Origin: Nordella sp. HKS 07
GTDB lineage: Bacteria; Pseudomonadota; Alphaproteobacteria; Rhizobiales; Aestuariivirgaceae
Direction: 5' to 3'
NCBI RefSeq assembly: GCF_011046735.1
Contig: NZ_CP049258.1
Coordinates: 4,978,001 to 5,042,000, forward strand
DNA: 64,000 bases
A program made the translations under genes and the position numbers. Shown piece by piece: positions 8,986 to 17,205 of this stretch. Every line of letters begins with the position of its first letter. Within the stretch, counting starts at the first letter, position 1. The notes beneath the pieces were generated by a model. The model was not told where the DNA came from. It saw only the letters and a list, made by a program, of their open reading frames with translations, and searched no databases.

Positions 8986-9115
8986 TCCTTGTTTAAGGCA
9001 GGCCCTGTTCGTCGGCCCTGGCCCGCATCACGGCATTGATCGTTTCCCGTGACAAGGGGCGTAATCTGAGCCAATTTTGTCCGGGGCGCAGAGCTGTTCG
9101 GAATGGGGAAATACC

Positions 9116-9541
9116 ATGGCACGTGACAAGCTCATTGGCACCTGGAAGCTAATCTCTGTCCAGTATGAGTTTTCTGACACCGGGGAGCGCGTCGATATTT
9201 ACGGCTCGAAGCCTCGCGGATATCTGGTCATAACTGAGGATCAGCGCTTTATTACGATAATCACGTCGGACGGACGCCAATCGCCGAAAGGCGAGACCGA
9301 TGAAGCCGCCCTCTTTAAGAGCATGATGGCCTACACCGGCAAGTTTCGGCTTGAAGAAGGCGATCTGCTGATCATCAACGTAGCTGAAGTTGCGTGGCAT
9401 CCCGATTGGGTGGGTACCGAGCAGGCGAGGTACTTCAAACTGAATGGCGACCAACTGCTGATTTTCTCTGACCAAACCCCGCACCCCAGATTTCCTGGCC
9501 GCATGGGGCGAGGCGTCGTGATGTGGCATCGAGCGGACTAG
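9116..9541 (+). CDS. Lipocalin-like domain protein
   Basis: 141 residues from the ATG at 9116, which follows a TGGGGA site. The opening KLIGTWKLISVQYEFSDTGE, the centre GYLVITEDQRF, and the closing VVMWHR are the typical order of lipocalin-like (PF13924) proteins, single-barrel proteins that bind small hydrophobic compounds. No signal peptide, so cytoplasmic. The ligand cannot be inferred from the context. Length fits the family. Confidence 0.75.
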   Translation: MARDKLIGTWKLISVQYEFSDTGERVDIYGSKPRGYLVITEDQRFITIITSDGRQSPKGETDEAALFKSMMAYTGKFRLEEGDLLIINVAEVAWHPDWVGTEQARYFKLNGDQLLIFSDQTPHPRFPGRMGRGVVMWHRAD

Positions 9542-9812
9542 CGCCGGGAGGCATCGTCGGGCCAAAGCCAAGATGTCGAGGCGGCCAAGGGAAACCGGGG
9601 AAAAGGATAACCCCGGCCGGCGCTTCGCCACAAAGGAGGCTAGGGCGATCGCACCGGCATCGTAGCGCAGAATGACTCAGGATTCGCGCAGCGAATCACC
9701 GACGGCGGTTCGGCGATTGTGGCCTGTGGGGGAGGGGTCAGGCAGAAAGGCCGCCAGCGGTCGCCGTAGGGCCGTAACACGCGGTCGCTATTCGGGTGTG
9801 GGCTCGTCGAGT

Positions 9813-10025
9813 ATGAAGAACGACCCCAGTTGGATTGACCACCTCAATCATACTCAGGGTTTCGCCAACCTGTTGCCTGTTGCCGCCGTGAAGGTTGCAG
9901 ATCCTGAACTCAGAGACTCGTTGCTGTCGGTGGCGAAGGTGATCGACGAGCACATCCAAAAGGGCATCGACAATGCTGAGGCCGAGCTCATAGAGTTGTC
10001 CAGTTTCTCTGACTTCGGCGTGTAA
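9813..10025 (+). CDS. Small hypothetical helical protein
   Basis: 70 residues from ATG 9813 (DPSWIDHLNHTQGF... IDEHIQKGIDNAEAELIEL). It is predicted to be mostly amphipathic helix, without signal peptide or cysteines. Composition looks like real coding sequence, but no family is recognised and the ribosome binding site is weak. A longer in-frame opening from 9672 has Arg-rich, non-coding-like composition and was not used. Confidence 0.4.
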   Translation: MKNDPSWIDHLNHTQGFANLLPVAAVKVADPELRDSLLSVAKVIDEHIQKGIDNAEAELIELSSFSDFGV

Positions 10026-10029
10026 CGCT

Positions 10030-10215
10030 CTAGCGCCCGAAGCCCCGCACCTTCACCGTCACCTGGCCGATGGTCTTGTTCACCGACCGCTAGGCCTTCT
10101 CGGCAAGCTCCTGCACATTCGTGATACTCGTGCCTTCAGGGGCGTCGATGGTGACCTCGACCGCGCGGTCAACCGCCCCGACTCGGATCATTAGCGTGTC
10201 TTTCCAAAGCGCCAT
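10030..10215 (-). pseudogene. Small gene with one in-frame stop (repeated family, copy 2)
   Basis: The minus strand from ATG 10215 reads MALWKDTLMIRVGAVDRAVE and continues to LAEKA, where TAG (10091-10093) interrupts. The frame then resumes RSVNKTIGQVTVKVRGFGR and ends at TAG 10030-10032. Apart from that nonsense codon the frame is open for 61 codons. The C-terminal block matches remnants at 8937 and 13234. The ATG directly abuts the TAA of the upstream remnant, so the two were once an operon. Function unknown. Confidence 0.5.
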
Positions 10216-10350
10216 TTAGTCCTTCAACTCTTGCAGGATCAGCGCAATCGCCCGGCGCAGCTCCGGCAATGTCTGCCCTGACTTCGAAGTCACTTTGCGG
10301 ATCGCTTCTAGTGCCGCCTCAAGCTCGGCCTCGCGGTCGCCGCCGAACCG
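10216..10350 (-). pseudogene. C-terminal part of a second repeated small gene (copy A)
   Basis: Minus-strand frame reading ELEAALEAIRKVTS, then GQTLPELRRAIALILQELKD, with TAA at 10216-10218. An almost identical ending, GQTLPKLRHAIALILQSLKR, occurs at 13793. No convincing start codon remains upstream. It lies immediately before the copy-2 gene. Unrecognised family. Confidence 0.45.
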
Positions 10351-10365
10351 GTGAGCGCGTCGTGC

Positions 10366-10965
10366 TCACTTCTGGCACATGGTTAGATAATATACATCCT
10401 GCGGCAACTCGGCAGTTTCGGGATAGTCATCGCGAAACGTGCTATAGAAAGTGGCGCTATAGTTCGGGAGCAGAAGTGTGGGCGGGGCATCGTCGTCTGG
10501 GCCAGGAAGACCCGAATTGATGACCTCGGCCCCTTCGACAGCAAGCGCATAAATCTCGCCACCGTAGAATTCCTCTGTGTCGCCAAGCGCAGCGAGGGCG
10601 ATATAAGGACGGGCCGCTCCGTTGCTCCACATGATTTCGCCGCGCAGATTTAACTTCGTTGATTTTGAAGTTAGATCGACGCCCATCTCTGTAACTGCTC
10701 CGTCGCGAGAAATGATCCGCAACTCATAATCGGAACTGCGGTCGGTATAGACGGCTGCTGAAAAGGGGCACTTTGGTTCCTCAATGGACGCCGTTGGCGT
10801 CGAGTGTAAGGCATCTGCGAAATCAGCTTTTGGAGTGGGATCCGTTGTCAGCTTCTTCATGATAACTTCGATTGGCTTCGGCCGGGGGAGAACAGTATCG
10901 CCAAGGCCAGCGCTTGGCGCCACAAAAATCGCCAAGCCTAGAAGAGCCATCGAATAGTGCTGCAT
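10366..10965 (-). CDS. Exported hypothetical protein
   Basis: 199 residues from ATG 10965, with a signal peptide (MALLGLAIFVAPSAGLG). An alternative GTG at 11010 overlaps the stop of the upstream gene in a GTGA arrangement, which suggests translational coupling and would add 15 residues. The mature part has few cysteines and no recognised domain; it contains a stretch of beta-like segments (YELRIISRDGAVTEMGVDL, YGGEIYALAVEGAEVI). Third of three exported proteins in tandem (12149 to 10366), read in the same direction. Confidence 0.6.
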   Translation of the reverse strand: MQHYSMALLGLAIFVAPSAGLGDTVLPRPKPIEVIMKKLTTDPTPKADFADALHSTPTASIEEPKCPFSAAVYTDRSSDYELRIISRDGAVTEMGVDLTSKSTKLNLRGEIMWSNGAARPYIALAALGDTEEFYGGEIYALAVEGAEVINSGLPGPDDDAPPTLLLPNYSATFYSTFRDDYPETAELPQDVYYLTMCQK

Positions 10966-11006
10966 GATTGTGCCGTCGCAAGCGAGTGCCTTGCTGCAGC
11001 CGCGGC

Positions 11007-11435
11007 TCACGGCAGCTCACTCTTCAGTATCTTGTCCATACCTGCCGAGATGCCCATTAATGTTGATTCGCGGTCTATCCACTGGTCACCGAATGTTCGG
11101 GTTCGAAGACGGTAGCCCATGCGAAGCTGTGCCAGAAGCTCGCGGGTTGGAGTAACACAACCGACATCGTTCGTCTTGATTGCCTTTTCATTATCAATTC
11201 TGAACATTCCGGCCTCAGTTAGGTTTGTGAAATGCTCATCTAAGAAAACGCACACGGCGGTTGGTCTGCCAGCGACAAACATAACTCCGAAAGCAGCCTC
11301 AGTATTCAAGACGCCGCAAACATTCCTGTCGCTCATGGAGTCGACAATGCATTCGTTGTGCCATTTGGATTCATCGGAGGATGCCGGTGTCGCCATCATC
11401 AAGCCGAGCGCCGCAATGGTAATAGTTCGTTTCAC
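11007..11435 (-). CDS. Exported hypothetical protein, paralogue of the 11670-12149 gene
   Basis: 142 residues from GTG 11435, which has AGGAG about 8 bases upstream and begins exactly at a signal peptide (KRTITIAALGLMMATPASS). The mature part starts WHNECIVDSMSDRNVC and ends with a block, FRIDNEKAIKTNDVGCV... LRTRTFGDQWIDRESTLMGI, that aligns with the neighbouring gene. Four to five conserved cysteines suggest disulfides in the periplasm. Family not recognised. Its stop overlaps a possible GTG start of the downstream exported protein. Confidence 0.65.
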   Translation of the reverse strand: MKRTITIAALGLMMATPASSDESKWHNECIVDSMSDRNVCGVLNTEAAFGVMFVAGRPTAVCVFLDEHFTNLTEAGMFRIDNEKAIKTNDVGCVTPTRELLAQLRMGYRLRTRTFGDQWIDRESTLMGISAGMDKILKSELP

Positions 11436-11669
11436 AGAATGGTCTCCTGGTTGAGTTGCCGACGGGCTTCGCCAGTAGGTGCGTGACACCTAGACCGGGG
11501 TGCTTCACAGCGTTGCGACTTCGCCCTTGGTCATTGCAGCATTCCAGTTTCCTTGAGCCCGGTCGTCACCTTGTCGCTGGAGCTTTTGCTATCAGCGGCG
11601 ATGGGCGTTGTATTCGCGGGACATCGAAAGCGGTAGCTGCTATGGCCACAATGACAGCCAAGATGTTGA

Positions 11670-12149
11670 TCATGGCTTTTTAAGCCGGTTCGTTAGCTGG
11701 TCGATTGCGCTGGTCAATCCGATCAGTGAGCCCTCGCGTTCAATGGGCTTGTCGTTGGGAAAAACCCAATAACGTGTTCGAACGCGATTGCCGGCTTTCA
11801 TTTGGGGTAAGATGAGCTTTGTCGGAAGGCATCCGCGCTCGTCGGTTTCAATAGCTTTATGGGCGTCGATCCTGATCAAGCCCTTTCGACCGGGATAGTT
11901 GTGCAAGATAAGGCAGACGCCCAGTAAGGTCGGACCTCTGGCCGGTGCAAAAAGCTCAATGAGCGAGGACTCGTTAGTAGAGTGGCGGTCGACAATACCG
12001 ATCATTAGGTCGACGTCCCTATTGTAGATTATGCAATCGTTGTCGTCGTTCATGGGATCAACCTTGCACTCATCAAGCCACTCTTCGGCATTCGCCGCGC
12101 CACCGCAGATCGCCAGCGCACAAAGCGCTGCCACCAGTATCTTTCCCAT
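11670..12149 (-). CDS. Exported hypothetical protein, paralogue of the 11007-11435 gene
   Basis: 159 residues from ATG 12149 (MGKILVAALCALAICGGAANA signal peptide). It shares with its neighbour the WLDEC-VD-M-D---C opening and the region IRIDAHKAIETDERGC... VRTRYWVFPNDKPIEREGSLIGL. The similarity is clear but distant, which points to an old tandem duplication. About 230 bases without a gene separate the two. No domain is recognised; location is probably periplasmic. Confidence 0.65.
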   Translation of the reverse strand: MGKILVAALCALAICGGAANAEEWLDECKVDPMNDDNDCIIYNRDVDLMIGIVDRHSTNESSLIELFAPARGPTLLGVCLILHNYPGRKGLIRIDAHKAIETDERGCLPTKLILPQMKAGNRVRTRYWVFPNDKPIEREGSLIGLTSAIDQLTNRLKKP

Positions 12150-12491
12150 GACTTTCGCGTCCCTAAATAGTCGCCGCAACTACCAATTGAATACTCTTGC
12201 TGGCCTAGTCAGCAAGGAGGCAGCCACTGCTACTTTCGTATGACAAAATGTTTGGCCCGATGATACGTCGGGAAGGCCGTTAGCGGCGCTTCTGGTGAGG
12301 CGGCAAGGCAGGCGGGAGTGCCACATTCTACGGACGGAGCTTCTTTAGGAGATTGTGGCCTGGCGTGCTGAGGCGCACGAGGCGCTTAGAATGCCGCGCG
12401 AATTCGATGAGCCCCATGTTGTTGAGGCGATCAAAGATCTCGCCCTGGCAGGCGCCGAGCGGGGTCCAGCCCTGGCAACCGTGGCCCGGGT
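12150..12491. other. Intergenic stretch between exported paralogue and HNH gene
   Basis: The minus strand at 12328-12430 has a short frame (FDRLNNMGLIEFARHSKRLVRL) that looks protein-like but lacks a start and ribosome binding site. It may be the tail of a lost gene. Nothing else supported. Confidence 0.3.
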
Positions 12492-13217
12492 TCAGCTGTT
12501 CTGAGCGAGCCGGCCGATAAGCGATATTTCCGCCGTGTGCAGCGTCGGATTGTGAAGAACTTCGTTGCGCCGCTCGCGCCTTTCGTTCCTGAGCGCCTTT
12601 GTCGGGGCGTGGGCGTGCCTGCTCGCTTCCATGGCGGCCTCGGCGTCGAGGGGCGGGGTCCATTCAACGGGTATGTGCAGGACTGTGCCGTCTGACAATG
12701 TCGATGGGAGATACACTGTATTCGGAGCAAACTCGCCCCACTGACTGCCACCGGGACCAGCAATCAGCCCTTCTTTTGGGTATTCCCTCTTCGGCGGGCG
12801 CGCCGCTTCATGACACTCGGGGCAAAGCAATTCGACATCCTGAGGCTGTTCGTTTCCAAGGGAGCGATAGTGAAGGTGATGCAACGCCAGGGGGCCACTT
12901 TCTGCTCCACAACGCTGGCACCGAGTGCCGCGCTGCTCAATGATCGTCTGTCTTAGGTTCTTCCATTCCGTACTGGAAATGCGGTCGTTATAGCGATCAC
13001 GAAAATCATTGCGCCCGTTGAAGTAGTGATAACTTTTGGCCTTTGCCATCACAGGTCCTGCGCATTCTTGGCAATATCGTTGATGGGTATGCTCGGGGTC
13101 GGAAAGGACCTTATCGAGATATCGCTCGCCAATCAGGATAACCTTGCCACAGTCCTCGCCCTGGCATTGATGCTGTTTGTGCGCCGTGCGCCATTTCGGC
13201 ATCGCTTCGTTCCACAT
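12492..13217 (-). CDS. HNH endonuclease domain protein
   Basis: 241 residues. The N-terminal part has a zinc-ribbon-like pattern (CQGEDCG... RYCQECAG, about residues 18-52). The central HNH core reads CQRCG...LALHHLHYRS (HH near 111) followed by LLCPECHE, that is two CxxC knuckles around the H-N-H motif. The C-terminal 100 residues are charged and unlike known domains. HNH nucleases occur in phages, restriction systems and homing elements; the decayed surroundings favour a mobile-element origin. AAGGGC precedes the ATG at 13217. Confidence 0.75.
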   Translation of the reverse strand: MWNEAMPKWRTAHKQHQCQGEDCGKVILIGERYLDKVLSDPEHTHQRYCQECAGPVMAKAKSYHYFNGRNDFRDRYNDRISSTEWKNLRQTIIEQRGTRCQRCGAESGPLALHHLHYRSLGNEQPQDVELLCPECHEAARPPKREYPKEGLIAGPGGSQWGEFAPNTVYLPSTLSDGTVLHIPVEWTPPLDAEAAMEASRHAHAPTKALRNERRERRNEVLHNPTLHTAEISLIGRLAQNS

Positions 13218-13233
13218 TGCCCTTGTCTCCCGG

Positions 13234-13290
13234 TTAGCCGCTGAACGCTTTGACCTTCACCGTCACGCCGCCGACCGTAACCGAGTGGCG
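13234..13290 (-). pseudogene. C-terminal remnant of the repeated small gene (copy 3)
   Basis: The minus strand reads RRHSVTVGGVTVKVKAFSG and ends at TAA 13234-13236, matching the tails at 8937 and 10030. The frame is not open further upstream. Confidence 0.4.
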
Positions 13291-13381
13291 GCGAAAGGTT
13301 GGCTGTCCCAATCCCGAGAACTTGATTATAGTCGAATTGCCGGCGAGGAATTTGCCCCATTCTCCGGCAAGCTTCACATCG

Positions 13382-13411
13382 AAGCCCGTCCTTGGTGGCG
13401 GGGCTTTTCTA
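13382..13411 (+). terminator. Terminator-like hairpin, copy 2
   Basis: AAGCCC and GGGCTT pair around a short loop, followed by TTCTATTT. It lies between the remnant tail and the small gene at 13448 and resembles the hairpins at 8887 and 15197. Confidence 0.4.
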
Positions 13412-13447
13412 TTTGCGGTCCCTTGCCCATTTCAGAGGTTAAGTTCC

Positions 13448-13768
13448 ATGGCCGACACCACCCCGTTTGAGTACAGCCTTAAATCCTATCAAAAGGTCCT
13501 CGATGATCTTGACCAACCCAAATTCATGGACATCGTGAAGAAGGACGGCGCCACCGTCGAGCAGCTGCTTGATCGGGTGCTTGGCTTCGCTCATACTCGC
13601 CGCTGGACACGTCAACATTTGCTCTATCACTGCTTCGTCGCGCAGTACCTGCTAGGCAATAACCTCGCCATAACCGGTTACCCAGGGAATGATCCAGTGC
13701 CGCCCGCGCTCGACCGTCTTCTTCGCGTCTTTAAAATTCTCGCGATCAGCTATCGCGTCACCAATTAA
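13448..13768 (+). CDS. Hypothetical protein
   Basis: 106 residues from ATG 13448 (MADTTPFEYSLKSYQKVLDD). It is predicted mostly helical, soluble, with a Trp/His-rich middle (RRWTRQHLLYHCF). Amino-acid composition looks genuinely coding. I do not recognise the family. The ribosome binding site is weak. A small remnant of the repeated gene family follows directly on the other strand. Confidence 0.5.
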   Translation: MADTTPFEYSLKSYQKVLDDLDQPKFMDIVKKDGATVEQLLDRVLGFAHTRRWTRQHLLYHCFVAQYLLGNNLAITGYPGNDPVPPALDRLLRVFKILAISYRVTN

Positions 13769-14405
13769 AAGTTGGGCCGAGAACTTTGCCATCTACCGTT
13801 TGAGCGATTGCAGGATCAGCGCAATTGCATGTCGCAGCTTGGGGAGCGTCTGCCCCGGCTTCCGGCGCCTCAAGGTCGGCCTCGCAATCGACTTTGTCGC
13901 CCGTCGCCATGACCGCACTGTGCTCAAATCGACCCCGTCTGCCAAGCGGGATAAGGCGGCGAGGCTGCTCGGCGACGCGCACAGCGGCAAGGCCTCGCCC
14001 GAGATAGCAAAGAAGTCTTCGAGGCGGCGGCGAAAGAGATCTACGTCTGGTTGTCGTATCGAGGGTGGCTGATTGCCGCTACTCAGGTGGTCGTTTTGAG
14101 CCCGAGTTCCTGCGCCGGGGACGGTGACACAGTCCGTACTCGGCAAAAAGCCTCCGTGATCATCGGGCCGCCTGGCGTCATGGCAACCTTCCACACGAGG
14201 CCGCGCCTATCCAGCGCGGTTTTCTTATTTTCGCACGCCGGGCCAGCGCCGGGCCACCGGCGTTTGGAGCGGCTCTTTTTGACCCGGCGTATCGCGCGAT
14301 GCCGTTGCAGCGGTGAGGTATCCTCCGGGTCACCAATAGCGGCTAGATGGTGCCCCTGAATAATGCTTTGTCTCTTCTGGGATCGAGCGCTTGCTTCCTT
14401 TCATT
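13769..14405. other. Intergenic region with gene remnant only
   Basis: Apart from the repeated-family remnant (13793-13990) I see no supported gene. The GC-rich palindrome-like stretch around 14200-14280 has no T tract. Confidence 0.35.
13793..13990 (-). pseudogene. Second repeated small gene, frameshifted (copy B)
   Basis: One minus-strand frame reads MATGDKVDCEADLEAP. A shift into another frame continues with GQTLPKLRHAIALILQSLKR and the stop at 13793-13795. The second part equals the copy-A remnant at 10216 in 16 of 20 positions. The break lies around 13855-13870. Function unknown. Confidence 0.45.
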
Positions 14406-14996
14406 TCACACAGCGCCCAATAAGGCTTGAGCACGCGCGGTCGCAATTGCCTGATCAATGTCCACTTCAAGGATAGTCTCGCGATTGTACAGCGCTACGG
14501 CGAAATGGAATATCACTCCTTTGTGCGCTTCTACAAAAGCGGTGGCTTCTTTGCCAACTCTCTGTCTGAAGGCACGCCTTTCAGATCGTTCCCCAAAGAT
14601 GCGTTCGCAGACATGTGTGACCTGCTGCAAGTCTACTGCGGCAACAGCCCTGTCAAAATCGGGATTGTAATGCCCTTCGGCCACCGGCCCAGCGAGCACT
14701 TGAATGCAATATCCACGTACAAGACGCTCATCATCTGGGCCGTCCATCTTCCTTCGTGCCAAGATTGGATTTATGAGGTGGACGCATAGTGCCATTGACA
14801 TCGGGCCAAATATTTCAAGAGCCCCCCTTTTATTCGCGCCCTGCGCGGAAATGAAGTTTTGGTCGATTGAAACCCACGCAACTCTAAAGCCGTAAGCCCG
14901 GGCGGCGATAACATGCCCGGCTTCGTGAAGACATTCGTAAAGTCTTTCTCTCTCAGCGGATTCACGGTCCATGTTCCGTTTGATAAGCTTCTTCAC
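14406..14996 (-). CDS. Stand-alone M41 (FtsH-peptidase)-like metalloprotease
   Basis: 196 residues from GTG 14996, preceded by an AGGA site; an in-frame start at 15044 would add 16 residues. HEAGH at about 41-45 is the M41 zinc motif. GPVAEGHYNPDFDRAVAAVDLQQVTHVC corresponds to the GGRAAE...NDLQQAT region of FtsH, whose Asp is the third zinc ligand. No AAA ATPase domain and no membrane segment are present, so it lacks the unfoldase that drives FtsH. Such single-domain versions are usually seen in phages and accessory regions; the substrate is unknown. Confidence 0.65.
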   Translation of the reverse strand: MKKLIKRNMDRESAERERLYECLHEAGHVIAARAYGFRVAWVSIDQNFISAQGANKRGALEIFGPMSMALCVHLINPILARRKMDGPDDERLVRGYCIQVLAGPVAEGHYNPDFDRAVAAVDLQQVTHVCERIFGERSERRAFRQRVGKEATAFVEAHKGVIFHFAVALYNRETILEVDIDQAIATARAQALLGAV

Positions 14997-15525
14997 GATG
15001 TTTTTCCTGTGGTAACTGGATGGTGCGTTTGTATATACAAGCACTAGCCGACTTGCTTATGGGTGGCCGCCAATCCCTTGCGATTTGCCGCCAGCGCCAA
15101 CCAAATATGGCGGCGTGCCTAAAGTCCCATAGTCGCGCCCTGTTGATCGCCTATGCTGGGTTGTCCGCGTCGCCATGCCCCCGGAGGGGCGGACGGAAAC
15201 CCCGCCCTTTGGCTATCTCGCCTTGGCGGGGTTTTTGGTTCCAGCGGTGGAGGCGGAGGGACCGGTTGAGCCGAAACCCTCGCGCACCGGCATCATGGAA
15301 AAAATTGAGTCTAGGGGTTCGCTGGGGGTGGCCCCGGAGGCGATGCGGGTTACCCGCTGTCAGGGGAAGGGGCGCAAATGCCCGCAAATCGCGGGTTTAT
15401 TGTTGCATACCGGCATAGGCGCGAGCAGGGCGAAAGGAACCAGCACTGCCCACTTTGGTTACACGGTGGTTACAGAGCTGTCATTGTGAAGTGGTAAAAA
15501 AGTGAAAAACACTAGGAAAATCAAG
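14997..15525. other. Intergenic region before tRNA-Gln
   Basis: Contains one terminator hairpin (15197-15236) and a G-rich stretch (15300-15375). No supported gene. The 3' end of the tRNA faces this region, as expected if an element had integrated there, but I found no obvious second copy of the tRNA end. Confidence 0.4.
15197..15236 (+). terminator. Rho-independent terminator, copy 3 of the recurring hairpin
   Basis: AAACCCCGCC pairs with GGCGGGGTTT across an 18-base loop and is followed by a T run. Same design as the hairpin at 8887. Confidence 0.65.
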
Positions 15526-15599
15526 TGGCTGGGGAACTAGGATTCGAACCTAGACTGGCGGAGTCAGAGTCCGCTGTCCTACCGTTAGACGATTCCCCA
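15526..15599 (-). tRNA. tRNA-Gln (anticodon CTG)
   Basis: The minus strand folds as a full tRNA: acceptor TGGGGAA/TTCCCCA with discriminator G and encoded CCA, D-arm TCTAACGGTAGGA, anticodon arm GCGGA-CTCTGAC-TCCGC giving anticodon CTG (reads CAG), and T-arm with GGTTCGAATCC. The weak T1-A72 pair is characteristic of tRNA-Gln. It marks the border between the decayed accessory region and the transporter operon. Confidence 0.95.
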
Positions 15600-15897
15600 A
15601 GCATGAACCGGAATGTCCGGGCGCTTCATAGCCCCGACCTGGCAGATGGTCAACACACTGCTTCAGGCACGGGCGAATCTAACTTTCCGGTAATTTTTGG
15701 TTGACTCGATCCCCAAATGCGACCGAATATTCCGGCATGTTGGAAATTTAGTTCGGTTTTCCGGAATTCGTGCCTGACCTCCCGGTCGCTCCCGGCGCGC
15801 AAATACCCTGGCCACCCGAAGAAAACTCTGACGACCACCGTCGCAACAATGTGGCGGTGCGGCTGAAGAAGTAAAAAAAGAAAGAGAGAGGAAGCCT

Positions 15898-17007
15898 ATG
15901 AGGGATTTCACCGCCAACCGTCGGACCACGCTGAAACTTCTGGGAGGCGCCGCCGCAGGCGCCCTGGGCGTGCCCTATATCATCCGCCCGCGCCCCGCCT
16001 GGGCGCAGAGCAAGGTGCTCAACGTCACCACCTATGACAAATTCCTGCCGGCCGATTTTCTTGAGAAATTCCAGAAGGATACCGGCATAGAGGTCAATAT
16101 CCGCCTGACCGACGATCAGGGTAAGCAGTACAATCTGCTGGCCGCCGAGGGCGCCAATCCGACGACCGACATGGTCACCGTCGCCGGCCACCGCTACAGC
16201 CAGTTCATCGCCTCGAATCTGCTGGCGCCCATCGACACCGCCAGGATCGCCAACTGGAAGAACCTCAACCCGGCCTATCAGAACGCGCCCTGGACCAAGG
16301 TCGACGACAAGTTCTGGGGCCTGCCCATCCTCGCCGGCTACGAGGGCCTCGCGGTCAACACCAACTATGTGAAGGACCCGCAGAGCTGGGACGTCATGTT
16401 CGACCAGCAATATAAGGGCATGACCTCCTACATCGTCAGCGACTTCATGACCATCGTCATGCAATATCTGGGTTATGACGGCGACTTCGTGACCTATGTC
16501 GACAAGCGCGACGAGGCTCAGAAAGCCACCAACGCGGCGCGCGACTTCCTCATCAAGCAGAAGGACATGGTCCGCAAATATTACGATGCGGGCTCGGAAG
16601 TGCAGCAGATGTTTATCAACGAGGACATCTATCTCGCCCATTCCTGGTCGGGCCCGGCGGCGAAGCTGATTGCCGAAGGCCATCCGATCCGCCTGTCGGT
16701 GCCGAAGGAAGGCACTTTCGGCTTCTGCTACACGCTCAACATCGTCAACAACGCGCCCAATGCCGAGAACGCCTACAAGCTTCTCGATGCCATCCTGGCC
16801 TCCCCTGAGGTCGGCGCCTCGATGACGCGCCAGTCGGGCTTCGCCTCGACCATTTCGGGCGTGCCGGAGCTCCTGAACGATCTCGAGAAAGCCTCCAACT
16901 CGCTGCCGCAGGAACAGGTCGAGCGCATCGTGTTCTTCTCGTCCGTCAACCGCGACATGAAAAACGAGATGATCGACAAGGCCACCGCCGAAGTGAAGGC
17001 GGCCTGA
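15898..17007 (+). CDS. PotD-type ABC transporter solute-binding protein
   Basis: 369 residues. A Tat signal (NRRTTLKLLGGAAAGALG, cleavage near AWAQ at about 36) is followed by a two-lobed extracellular solute-binding protein of the spermidine/putrescine class (LNVTTYDKFLPADFLEKF, DMVTVAGHRYSQF, WGLPILAGYEGLAVNT, YLAHSWSGPA). It captures the substrate in the periplasm. First gene of an operon with two permeases and an ATPase. The downstream oxidoreductases and opine-dehydrogenase-family gene suggest an opine, polyamine or related amine, but the substrate is not fixed by the sequence. GAGAGAGGAAG precedes the ATG. Confidence 0.9.
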   Translation: MRDFTANRRTTLKLLGGAAAGALGVPYIIRPRPAWAQSKVLNVTTYDKFLPADFLEKFQKDTGIEVNIRLTDDQGKQYNLLAAEGANPTTDMVTVAGHRYSQFIASNLLAPIDTARIANWKNLNPAYQNAPWTKVDDKFWGLPILAGYEGLAVNTNYVKDPQSWDVMFDQQYKGMTSYIVSDFMTIVMQYLGYDGDFVTYVDKRDEAQKATNAARDFLIKQKDMVRKYYDAGSEVQQMFINEDIYLAHSWSGPAAKLIAEGHPIRLSVPKEGTFGFCYTLNIVNNAPNAENAYKLLDAILASPEVGASMTRQSGFASTISGVPELLNDLEKASNSLPQEQVERIVFFSSVNRDMKNEMIDKATAEVKAA

Positions 17008-17018
17008 TCTCACCGACA

Positions 17019-17205
17019 TTTCCCTTCTCCCGCTTGCGGGAGAAGGTGCCCGACAGGGCGGATGAGGGTGTCCGTCAGCTGCAATGACGCCTCATGAAAG
17101 AGCGGAATTGGCTCAATCGGTCTCTTCAAGTGTGACGATGCTCGCAAACAACACACCCTCACCCGGCCTTCGGCCACCCTCTCCCGCAAGCGGGAGAGGG
17201 GGAAA
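17019..17205. repeat. Inverted pair of palindromic repeats (family 1, empty pair A)
   Basis: The left copy (17019-17071) is a hairpin TTCTCCCGC/GCGGGAGAA, then GTG, a small hairpin CCCGACAGGG, and CGGATGAGGGTGT. The right copy (17153-17205) is the same unit inverted (CTCTCCCGCTTGCGGGAGAG core, second hairpin GGCCGAAGGCC, then GGGTGAGGGTGT). They are separated by 81 bases of unrelated sequence. The same arrangement occurs at 52814-53087, and a version enclosing a nuclease gene occurs at 38818-39269. The pair overlaps the 5' end of the permease gene. Confidence 0.85.

Noticed and set aside
9595-9616. CCGGGG/CCCCGG hairpin after the lipocalin-like gene as terminator
   Set aside because: Six-base stem with a 10-base loop and no T run; too weak to call.
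7441-15600. Intact prophage
   Set aside because: HNH, M41-like peptidase and remnants suggest a mobile past, but no integrase, terminase, capsid or tail gene is visible, and no clear copy of the tRNA-Gln end was found at a left border.
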